Part shown: piece by piece, positions 24,401-36,400 of the stretch
Position numbering within the stretch: position 1 is the first letter of the stretch
Layout of the letters: every line of letters begins with the position of its first letter
Origin: Antedon mediterranea
Taxonomy: Eukaryota; Echinodermata; Crinoidea; Comatulida; Antedonidae
Length of the DNA stretch: 64,000 nt
NCBI RefSeq assembly: GCF_964355755.1
Contig: NC_092672.1
Span: forward strand, 22,440,501 to 22,504,500
Direction: 5' to 3'
Program-made: the position numbers and the translations under genes
Notes under the pieces: generated by a model
What the model was told of the DNA's origin: nothing
The model's database searches: none
Seen by the model: the letters and a program-made list of their open reading frames with translations, nothing else

Positions 24401-27400
24401 AAATGGATCAAGTCATTTCTATTGGGACGTTCCCAAAGAGTCTTGTATCAAGGATCCATTAGCCCATCATCCCCAGTTACCTCTGGTAATTTTAATGCAA
24501 TGAAAAATTTGACCCCAGAATGACAGGAAGTGGCATTATTAACCTTGACACATACTAACGGACAATTTGACCTTTGACCTTCTCATCTCATTACCGAATA
24601 GTCGTACAAACTTAAAATTGGGCTTAACTTGTTCAGAAGTTATATCTGTATATTATTTGTTGTAATGAAAACCTTTTTTTTTTTAATGACCGGAATTGAC
24701 CTTCAAATTCAAATTCAAATATTCTTTATTCATCCTCAATCATGAAAATATACAACAACAATATATGAGAACATAAAAAAGATGAAAAGGAAACACATAA
24801 AAACTCAAAAGAGCTTGATTAGTTGTGTCCCCCTACGTCCCTAACTAGCCTAAAAAACTAAAACATAAATAATTAAAAAGCTAAATCCTGCAACAAGTAT
24901 TATTTTTTAAATTATTTGTAAAATGATAATAAATGTTCTTTAAACCATGATTTAAATATATATAATTATTGATTTGGTACTTTGTAGTTCGTAATTCAAG
25001 TCATTCCACAATTTGGGTCCCACACATGACACAGTAAAACTAGTAGAAGTACGATTACGTTTTCTGAGTCTCATTTTGTCTTTAGATCTTGTATTATAAT
25101 TATGGTAAGAACCATTTTTAATAAAGAGCGATGAAAAACGCATGTCCTGATTAGTAGTAACATTATACATGAAAAGCCCAATTTGGTACTTATTGATATC
25201 CGCAATTTTAAGAAGTTTAAATTTATAGAAACATTCAGTCATTGAATCATTAAACTTTGACCATGTTATAGCTCGTAATGCCCTTTTCTGGAGTTTAAAT
25301 AACTCATCTAGATAACTTGGAAATGTGCTACACCATATTATGTTGCAATAATTTAATACTGGTTCAATGAGTGATTTGTATGTTGTCCAGAGAGCATAGG
25401 TTGGTAAAAAATGTCTTACTTTATATAGTATGCCTACATATCGAGATATTTTCCTAGCTGTAACATTGATGTGGTTCTTATATGTGAGAAATTCATCAAT
25501 ATGTACTCCAAGGAATTTAGTCGATTTAACTCTATCTATTCTTTTATTGTTGACATAAATATTTACATTCTCTAAATTACTTGGATTTCGCTGATTGCGG
25601 AAAATTATGTAATTAGTTTTTTTAACGTTGATTGATATTTTATTGCACATGAACCAATCCGAAACATTTTTTAGTTCACCATTAACTAGTTCTATGAGCG
25701 TATCCAAGTTTTCGTGAGATGCAGATATGTTTGTGTCGTCAGCAAATAAAACAAAAGATAACGAGTTTGAGCAATTAAATACATCGTTAATGTACAAAAT
25801 AAAAAGTAGAGGCCCCAGAATTGAACCCTGTGGTACACCGCAATTTATATCCATCAAACACGAACTTGTGTTATCAATAGACGTAAATTGTTTCCTTCCA
25901 CTAATATAGTTTCTAAACCATTTAAGGGCCGTGCCTCTTATGCCATAGTGTTCCAATTTTTTAAGAAGTATATCATGGTTGATGGTGTCAAACGCTTTTG
26001 ACAAATCAATAAATATTCCGATGGTATTTTTTTTCTTATCAAGCGCATCGGTTATTCGTTCAACCAGATCTATAACGGCCATAAAAGTAGAACTGTTTTT
26101 TTCTGAAACCATATTGTGCATTATTAAGGATGTTAAACTTTGTGATATAATTATTTACTCTAATTTGAACAATTTTTTCAAGAATTTTTGAAGCGGTAGG
26201 CAGAATAGAGATCGGCCTATAATTACTGACATCACTTTTATTGCCAGATTTAAAAATTGGAACTACTCTAGCTACTTTCATACTATCAGGGACCATGCCT
26301 GTCTCAAGAGAGTTTAAAGATATGTACAAGAGGAGATGCCACAGCAGCAATAATATGTTTTAGAATGCGATTACTTTCAACACCTTCTGAATTTGAATTT
26401 TTGATTTGACTAACTATTTCAATGACCTCTTCTTCATTCGTAGGATTGCAAATTATGGATTGGGATTGACTCTCTTTCATATATTGTTTAAAGTCAGAAT
26501 TGTTTACATTTGGTATTTTGTTTGCTAATTCATTTCCAATGTTGGAGAAGAAGTCATTAAAAGCATCAGACATACCTTTTGGATCACATACCAAAGTTTT
26601 ATTACTATGGTTAATTACCTCATTTGGCTTAACACTCGATTTTTTTCTATTTAGAACTTCATTTAAAACTGTCCATGTTTGCTTTGAATCGTGTCGAGCT
26701 GCATCCAGTTTTTTGGAATAATATTGTTTTTTCCGAATTCTAATTAAATATTTTTGTACTTTTTATATATATTTTTTAATAATTGTGTTGGGTTTTTAAG
26801 GTATTTTTTATAAAGTTCATTTTTCTTTTTTATTGAAATCAAAATTCCTGTTGTGATCCATGGTTTTTTCTTTGTTTTACCATTTGGCTTATTACTTTTT
26901 GTAGGTATGTTATTATCTATGAGATTGGATAGTTTTATAATAAATAGGTTATATGATGTATTGGTATCTGTGCATAAATATAGTTCACCCCAATCCTCAT
27001 TAGAAATAGCAATAAGCAAGTTATTTAATGTTTTATCATTAATTATTTTTTGTTTTGTAATTGGAGCTTGTGTGTTAGTATTTAATGACAAGTGTGTTGT
27101 CATGAAAATGGGTAGATGATCGGTAATGTCAGTGACTATTACTCCACAATGCGAAATGTTATCATCATTTGTAATAATATTATCTAAAATTGTAGCAGAA
27201 GACGATGTTATTCTGGTGGGTAAGTTGATTAATGGATTAAAAGATGTTGAGTAAATAATGTTTGTGAATTCTTGTGTTGTTTTTTGAATGTCATATTTTA
27301 TTTTAGTCTTGATTAAAATCTCCTAAGATATAGCAGTTTTTGTTTTCGCGATTAAGTTTATGTAAGATTTCTTCTAGATCAGAGTTAAATGAGTTGACAT

Positions 27401-30400
27401 TTGAATTTGGTGGTCGATACAACATACCTACAATAGTATTTTTGCCGTTTGTGTTTATTATTTCTAGAAAAAGTGAATCAATGGAGTTATCATTAAATAC
27501 AAAATCATCACGTGTTACGGTGTTGATTTGTTCTTTTAAATATAGACAAACTCCACCACCGACTCTACCTTCTCTATTACAAGTGTACATATTGTATCCA
27601 TTGATATTTAATAAGTCAATTGGCGTGTTCTTATTTATCCAGGTTTCCGAGAAACCAAGTACATCAAACGCACGACCTATGGTATCTAACATAATGCTAA
27701 TTTCGTCGAAGTGTTTTGGAAGACTACGTGCATTCATGTGTAACGTTGTAAAGATACCATTGTTATCAATTTGCGCCTGTAGCTCATTTAGTTGTGTTGG
27801 AGTGAAATATTTGCATAAACCAGCTTCGTCACTTTCAAAGCAATCTATGGAATGTGTAGGACTCGATTTATTTTCATATTGAGTCATGCTCATAAAGTAG
27901 TATTGGAAAAAAGAACAAAATTCAATCAATTCACCAAAGCTGTTAAGCAAAATGGCGTTTAACTAAATGACTAAAAACCGGCAGGTTAGCAATACAATAA
28001 TAAAAAAAACACAATTTACAATAAAAAGAATCACAATAAAGCACACGCACCAAACAGTTAATGCAGTCTATAATGTATACAATAGTTAAAATTCTGGTTT
28101 CAGGGCAAAAACAAGAAATCTCACAATTTCACATTTAATGTAATACCACACGGTAAATTAGGTGGAATGCAGTTTGTTGAGATCGGAAAATTTTGTTACG
28201 ACAATCTTCTTATTATTCTTAGTTAGTACATGTATGCGTCCATCTTGGGTCCAGACTGCGGTCAAGGCAGAATTATCCTGGGTTTTGATGGTTCTTAACA
28301 ATTTCATCCTTTTCATTGTTAGGTTCTCGTGTATAAAGGTATTGGTACCTTTCAGTTTTCTTTTTGCTTTAAAAACTTCATTCCTTTTATTGTATTGAGC
28401 GAACTTCACAATAACTCCCCGGGGCTTGCCGTTACTTGGTTTCTTGGGGCCTAGTCTGTGACTCCTATCAATGTCATTTTGATTCACCGTAAGGTTCATC
28501 TTAGAACTAAATAATTGTGTAACAATATTATCGGTATTCTCACCTACTTTCTCCTCCAGTCCGTGTATCACCAAACAGTTCCTCCTGGAATATTGTTCAC
28601 TTTCATCCAGTGATTCCCTAATGTCCTCGATTTCCTGTTCCATTTTCTTCATTTTCCTTAGAGTCTATGTCGCAATTGGACTTATCTAACTTATCTTCAA
28701 GGCAAGGGATGCCTTTTCCTTCAGTCTCTTTTTGGTTACGACGTGGCCTGGCTGCAGGCGAATCGTTCCTCTGTCCTCCTTTTGGCTTACCACCGCCCAT
28801 GTTGCGGGCAAATAAAACACTGGAATCGAGTAAACAAAATTCCTTGAGGTAAATGAACAATAGTAAACGTAGGTTGCCACTATGTGTAACAATGCATTCA
28901 GCTGGTGTGACACGTGAAATGTTTGATTTCCAGGAGCGATTATTCGACACGTCTTACTCGCATCGCTTCTCTTGTTCAATGACCTTTGACCCTGAACTTA
29001 AATAAATGTATAATTTTTGGTCTAGAGACATACAGTACGATTGGGCTTAAATTATTCCGAAAGTATAAATTCATATTTAATGCAATGAAAAATTTTACCC
29101 CAAAATGACAGGAAGTGGCATTATTGACCTTGACACATACTAACGGACAATTTGACCTTTGACCTTCTTATCTCCTTACTGACTAGTCGTACAGACTTAA
29201 AATTAACCTGACTAGTAGCCGCACTTGTAATCTGGCCTCATTTCACAGCCTTTGTTCTGCTTCACTGGGCGCTTATATAAATTGAAACTTTTACCGTTCA
29301 AGAGACAAACAAATATATTTTATATTTTTTACTTTTCATTTTAAACCCGGAACCCTCCTTTAATTATACTAAGCACTTCTGTGTCAGATATAAATGAGAT
29401 ACTCGGCCGTTCCAAGGCAAAACCACGTAACTCGCATTTTTGTCAATTTTGAGATTTTTATATTTGGGGAATTATTACAAATTTATGAACAACCTGTAAA
29501 AATTTCAGGTTTCAGAGATCATTATTTTTAGAGATAGTACCACGTATCTTTAAGCAAAAAACAAATAATTCTGGTATTTTCCAAGGCAAAACAACGTATC
29601 TACCAGATACGTTGTTCTGCCACGGAAATGCATACGATTTTCTCTTCAAATTCACACAATCAGCTAAGTTACGTAATTTTGAGACAGAAACCGCTGATGC
29701 ATGACGATATGCATAGCAACGATCTTAACTAAAAGTAAAAGATATCAAACAATACTAGGCTTATTACGCTAGACAACTAATTTTTCAACTAAAATTTATT
29801 CTAAGAATTAACTATATTTACGAAAAAGTTCAAACAAGCTCTAAACTAGGCTAGGCTATTATTTTTGACAAACCTACCTAATCTAGTCTAGTACCCCAGT
29901 ACTGTCGTTGGATGTAGGCTAGGCCTAGCCTAGTAGGACGGCCGTCTTTGCATTGTTGTACTAGGCCTTGTAGTAGCAGACTAGTAGGTAGGCTATAATA
30001 AGTCTATATCATAAATAGGCCTAGTAGATGCAAATGGCTAAGCCTAGCATCAAATGCATTTTTTGTTAAGCCAACCTAGTTTCTAGCCATCATTGGATGA
30101 TCCCAGCTCTCCCTGTTGTTCAAAAAGAGTTTCAATCCATTGTTTTTAAAATCATCACAGTTACGTTGTTTTGCCATGAAATGACCACAGTTACGTTGTT
30201 TTGCCACAGAATATCGTAGTTACGTTGTTTTGCCTCAGAAATGACTTTCATTCTATGAACGTCATTTCCAAGGCAAAACAACGTATCTGTTAAAAGTGGT
30301 AATAACTTTTGATCAAATTGTTTAAATTATTTAACATTTTGTATTTAATAATAATTATTATTTATATATACTCATGCAAAATTTCACATCATTACGATAA

Positions 30401-33400
30401 TTTGTTGTTGAAATGCAAACACTCAAACTTCAATTCAATTTTTCTCGAAAAGCAACATTTTGTAGTTACGTTGTTTTGCCTTGGAACGGCCGTACTATAA
30501 TGGGAGGTGGTAATTAAGAGATGAGGTCTTTGGTATTTTTAGGAATATAGAATTACAAAGTTTTACAAATTTATGAAAAATAATCACTAAATTCTGTCTA
30601 ATTAGGTTTGTATCATAAAAATATTCATCATTATTTTAACATGAGGTGTATTTTTACTTTCTTTACCGGGATTAATTACAGAATGTATTATTTCTCATTT
30701 TTTATGTTACATTTAATCTGATTGAATTAATTAGTTTTGTAGCATTTTTTTCTTTGAAATTTGACAGTGCAGTAATAATGTTGCTTTACTTTTTATATCT
30801 TAAGATATCGGAATATTTATGAATTTGTTAAAGTTTATGCTTATGTTTACTAAATCTATTTAGGTGGGGTGGTTAGATTCCTTCTTGTGCTTACATTTTT
30901 TAACGTTGTCGCTACACTTGGTAGGGCTGGTTCTGGAGATGTACCGGTATATATTTTGTTTTATGCTTCGAAGTATAATAAGTTAAATTTCCGGGACATA
31001 GCAACTCTATTTTTCAAAATGTTCTTAGCTCCACCCCAACCATGGTGGGCTGGTCATGTAGACCTATAATTTTGTTTCATATTTCAATTTTTTGTGCTAA
31101 ATTATTGGTAATTTTGAACATAGTGATGACTTTGTAGTCGTGTCATCCATAGTTATTTTAGTGTTTGTTTTTTTCTTGAACTGCAAAAAGTATAAAATAA
31201 TGTATCCAACATTAGTATAGTTTAGACCAATCAGTTTTAGAAAGATAAAAGCAAAATACACCTATATCTCTAATATAGTATGAATGGTCAGGAACGTCAA
31301 CCTTATTTAAAGTTAATCATAATCAATTATTTTTTAAATAGGTAAATGATCAGAGATGTCTGAATTGTAATACCTGATAAATATCAAAATTGGTAGGCCT
31401 ATTGGTCTGTGTAAAAATGATCAATAAGTTCTGCATTAGTTTTTGTAATTCTCGTTGGTTTAGAAATCGTAGGGAAAAAGTACAATAGTTGATAAGATGA
31501 TATAAAATAATTGTTAATTAGATTATGCTTATTAAATTTGATTAAAACAATGTTGAATTCTCCCACAATACTACAAAATCTTCATGATCTAAATCTTGAA
31601 AACAATTAATTTATAATAACAGCAAAATGTTCTATGTTATTAGATTTGAGTTGACTTGTAAACAAAGCCAATTATAGAATTTTTTTTTGTTTTATTGATT
31701 TATAAAAAGCGAATCACATATAGTTGAATAATAATGAATGAATGATAAAAGTGCAATAAAGATTTATGTAGATGATGTTAAGAAATATATGGAAAGGGTA
31801 AATGTTAGTAAAGTAAAGGGTCCGGACGGTGTATCAGGGCGTTTGATTAGATCATGTGCCTCTCAGCTTTCACCTATAATAAGCCAGCTTTTCCAGTGTT
31901 CACTGAACACGGGGCTGGTACCTGATCTATGGAAGGTCTCTGAGATTATACCTGTTCCGAAAATGTTTAACCCTAAAATCATTAACGACTTCAGACCAGT
32001 GGCATTAACATCTATTCTAATGAAGATCCTTTATAAAATTGTTAGAAGTCAACTAATGTCTGAATGTAGTGATTTTATGGATAATAACCAATTTGCATAT
32101 CAATGTAATAGAGGGGTCGATGATGCTATTATAACCTTGTTAGACCTGGTGGTTTCACATTTAGATAAGAAGGGGACCTATGCTCAAGGGCTATTCATAG
32201 ACTTTTCATCTGCATTTAATTTGATGCAGCCTCATATTTTAATGAACAAAATGTCTGAATGGAAGGTTAATCCTTACCTTGCTCTATGGGTTGGTGATTT
32301 TCTTACAAATCAGCTACAGTATGTTAAAGTTGGTAAATCTATCTCAGAGATTAGAAGGATCAACACTGGTGCACCCCAGGGGTGTTGTCTGTCACCAAGT
32401 TTATTTACAATATATACTAGTGAATGTCGATCTTCATGTAGCATGTGTCATATAATCAAATACGCAGATGACATGGTACTGATTGGTCTATTGAAAAATG
32501 CTGACGATCATAGGTATAAGGTTGAATATGTTAAATTAATGTCATGATGCAATGACAATTACCTTAAGCTTAATTTTAATAAAACGAAAGAAATTATATG
32601 GGATTTTAGGAAAAAGAAAAATGAAAAAAGTTATCTGATAGTTAATGAACAGAAAATTGAACGTGTTCATGAAACCAAATATCTTGGTACACATATTGAT
32701 GATCAACTTAGTTTTGAAAAAAATACGGCCGAGATAATTAATAAAGGTCACCAAAGGTTATATTTCCTAAGAAAGCTAAATAAATTTAATGTTAGCTGTG
32801 GTACTTTAAAATTATTCTATGAAACAGTTATTCAATCAGTACTAGTTATCTCTTTTATTGCCTGGTTCGGTAATTTAAATGAAACACACAAGAAAGGTCT
32901 CATTAGAATTACTAAGATAGCATCAAATATAATTGGTTGTGTGGTTAATGATTTAAAATATCTTTATGAAAAACAGGTCCTAAGTAAATTAAGTAAAATA
33001 TTAGAAGATAAGAAACCTCCATTACATATGAAATTTTTTAAGAACAAGTCAGGCCGGTTACGGGCTCCTAGAGCTGATACGTCAAGAAACCGACTGTCTT
33101 TTGTACCAAATTCAACTCATATTTTTAACTCAAAGATTGTTAGATCATAATAGCGCACATGCAATATATATTTTAAAGTTTTACTGTTGATGGATGTTTT
33201 AATTAATGTTTTTAAATTGTAAATTTGTTCTATGTATGATGTAATTATGAATGTTTTACCATATTTTTCTGTCGAGGAAAACAATTTTTCCATGTACAAT
33301 TTAGTATACATGGAACGAATAAAGATTTGATTTGATTTGATTTGATTTGATTTGTTCTTTTGTCAATAATAAATCTGATCATATTTTGTAACAAAAAAAA

Positions 33401-36400
33401 ACAATAATTGTGTTCTGGAATGTTCATAACATTTTTATTAAATACATTATGTGTATGAGAAAGATGGTGATTTGTTTAGAAGGATTTCTGAATCATAAAC
33501 ATTACACATTGTACATTGTACCTACCTACTGTAAATCATTACCAACATATAGTATATGTGTAAAGATTACCATTTTTAATCATTTTCCTTCATTAAATGC
33601 TTTTTGTGGATGTTGGCAGCCGGCAGATCATCTATCACATAAAGATTGCTGTGTCTTCATGGCCTTAGCTATTCGCATCACAATGGATCTCTACGGCCTA
33701 TAAATGATAATGTGTCTTGTGCATAGATCTTTACCTTAATTTTTCCAGTTCAGTGTGCATTTTCAATCGAAATATTATTTAAGCCAAGATCAGTTTTAAA
33801 TATGTCCTTTACAAGTTACATTTGATCTTTTCTTTGATGTCACCAAATCTTAGGTTGTTAGAATGCCTTTCAACTCGTAGCAATTCAGCTTCCATGTAGC
33901 TATTGTATCCTGTTTAGATTTGATGTTTCACACATTCATAGTCAAACTATCCTTTGTAGCTTTAAATTTATCCTTAGTTTTATTTTGAAGTTCCATAACA
34001 TTTCTGTTTAGCAATGCTTGTTAGCCTTGCTTTAGTGATGCTCTTTCCTTGTCAATCCTACTATTTATGTCAGCTGCTAAGCTACCCATGTCACCATTCA
34101 ATGTATTCATTCAACATTTTTTTATTCATAGCATGTTCAGTAGGCTCAATTTTCTTGTATTCATAGTTCCAGATAAAGCACTATTAATGTGTTATGAATA
34201 CTCAGGCTTATATATTATATTCTTAGTAAAATGTAATGGTTTTAGACTTGCAAATTTATCAACTGTTGGGAATTAAATATTATGCAGCAAGTATGTCTCA
34301 CTAAGAGATGTACATAGCCTTTTAATTTTACTGTAAATGAGAATTTGGGTTCTACACATGACAGTATGTAATAGTGATAGATAATAACAAAAAAATAGAT
34401 AATCATTTCAATTTGTAGCATTCAAAATAGAGTATGAGGGTTTGTTTATAATTTTATAATTGTATTACTCGATGGGTTGGCACCCAAAAAATGTAATTTT
34501 TGTTACTCCATCTTTGGTATTGCATTCTTTGAAAATTACCTTCTTTTTTAATGAGCTTGTCTGAATCTTCGACTGTCCGGTGTTTTCGCTTCTCCTTCTC
34601 CTTTTTATTTAGATATATCGTTTTTTGTATTATCTTCTTTACAAATTTTTTATTATTTTTTTCTATGAGCCTAGGCGTAAAGTTTTTAAACTTATAGGTT
34701 TCCTTCTACACATAGTATGTTTTTTATTGGTTATCACAAGTGTTTGTAAAATTATTATTTTATGTATTTTTGTGTGGAGAACATTTATTGAATATTTATT
34801 TATTGAATATTGAATAAACAAATCAAATCAAAAAAATCATAATGTAATAGTTTTGTGTATGTATGCTATAAATGCCTTAGTAAACATGTGAACTCACATG
34901 CTGTATGAATACCATTGGGCTACTGGTTCAGATTTTGGTTTATATCTAGTAGGACTAATACAATTAATGTGCATTACTAGAGTAAGCTTAGCTAGTGGCA
35001 TGTTTTGAATTTAAAATGACCATTTTGATTAACTGGCATACAGTATATACAGTAAATGAAAGTGTGAAACTATTGTTTAATAGTGAGTATGAGTGTACTA
35101 TTTAAATTTGATGATTTTCTAAAAACTAAATGATGGTTACCTCACCAATAGAGTTAGCCTAGGCATCTAGGCTTATAATAGGCCTACTAGACAATATGTG
35201 AAAAGATAATTAAATAAAATACTTTTTGTCTTTTTCTATTTGGACATGGGTCAATCATGAATACATTTTTTTTCTTCTGTTACTTAGACATTTTTTCATT
35301 CATACTTCTTAAAGTATGTCACTGTAGTAAAGAATTGTCATGCAATCATGTCATGCAACATGAAAATATTGCTGTTTTAGGACATGACATCATAACTCAG
35401 GTTTTCATAGCCATAAGACTCTCCTAATTGTAACCATGATTTGTATGGTTTCAGACTTTTACTGTTTTTAATATTGTATTGGTGTTATGTGTGTCAGTTA
35501 TTTTAAACCTAAACTTTTAACTGTTTATACAACAGTGTATTTTCTTTTTTGAACATGTCGTCAAAAAACTCCCTTCTTATTTTTCTTAACCAAATTTCTT
35601 AAATTTTCTTAAAAAACTCTTACAACACTAGGGCCTCACACGCCCTTCATCTTCTTCCTTTAACTAAACTTACTTTAATTCAACACAATGTCTAATAGTG
35701 CCTCTAAATTATTGAATGCACTTCCTAATGATATCACATGTACCCCGATCTCATAGAATCGTTTTCTGTATTTTAAGTAAAAAACTACATTTCATCAAAT
35801 TACTAGTATATTTTAATCTTTTTCATCTCCTCTGCCGCATATGGCTACTAACTTCCAATAATTACCATTTATATCGTTTAGTGTCTTTATGCTTCCTGTT
35901 TATTTGTTTCTTTTTTTTGTATGTGTTTTGTTCTGTCTTTTTGTTTTATTGTACATGGCTTTCCCGCCACAAGTAACTTCTAGTTTAGCCTATTCTTTTT
36001 AGCATTAAAAAAAAAAATATATGTTTATATTTTGAAGCAGAAGTATATTTATTATTATTTAATTCTTTATTTTTTTCAAATGTTAACGTTTTATTTTAAA
36101 GAATAATAAATGTTACTTGAAATGAAATGAATTTATAAATTATGGAACTATTAAAAAAGAAAACAAATCAAATAGTTTATTCATATCGATATTGCAAAAT
36201 TATTTAACAACTCATTATAGAGTATTGAAAAACTCATTTTATGTGTTATTATTAACTTCTTTAAATTGTATTAATCTATTAATCAATTTTTCCTGTTGTA
36301 ATCTTTTGTGGTCATTTTTAAATTTTATTTTACATATGTTTTATGCACACATTATGTTTATGAACAAGCTCTATTACTAAAATGATTTTATTATTATTAT

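Larger units (their letters stand above)
22305..24486 (+). mobile_element. CR1-like LINE with 2A-like motif, truncated in the RT
   Basis: One LINE reading in two frames: an N-terminal leader and endonuclease (22305-23280) and most of an RT (23282-24486). The RT ends abruptly after the SPVTSG motif, just before the expected PQGS and ADD boxes, where an unrelated repeat begins (24487). A frameshift lies near 23280. The element cannot act autonomously. Confidence 0.85.
24702..28979 (-). mobile_element. LINE copy 2 (same family as 2084-6589), inverted and broken
   Basis: A second copy of the CR1/Jockey-like LINE on the - strand, flanked by TGACC at 24697-24701 and 28980-28984 as a 5-bp target-site duplication. 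The 8 bases next to the 5' end differ from copy 1. ORF1 has a 182-bp deletion and ORF2 several nonsense and frameshift changes. Protein identity to copy 1 is otherwise very high, with only scattered substitutions. Confidence 0.9.
31738..33354 (+). mobile_element. LINE (Rex1/CR1-like), 5'-truncated, with (GATTT)n tail
   Basis: The element starts within the RT region and runs through a C-terminal domain and 3' UTR to a pentanucleotide tail (33324-33354), typical of LINEs that end in short tandem repeats. It differs clearly in sequence from the two LINE families upstream. Confidence 0.82.
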
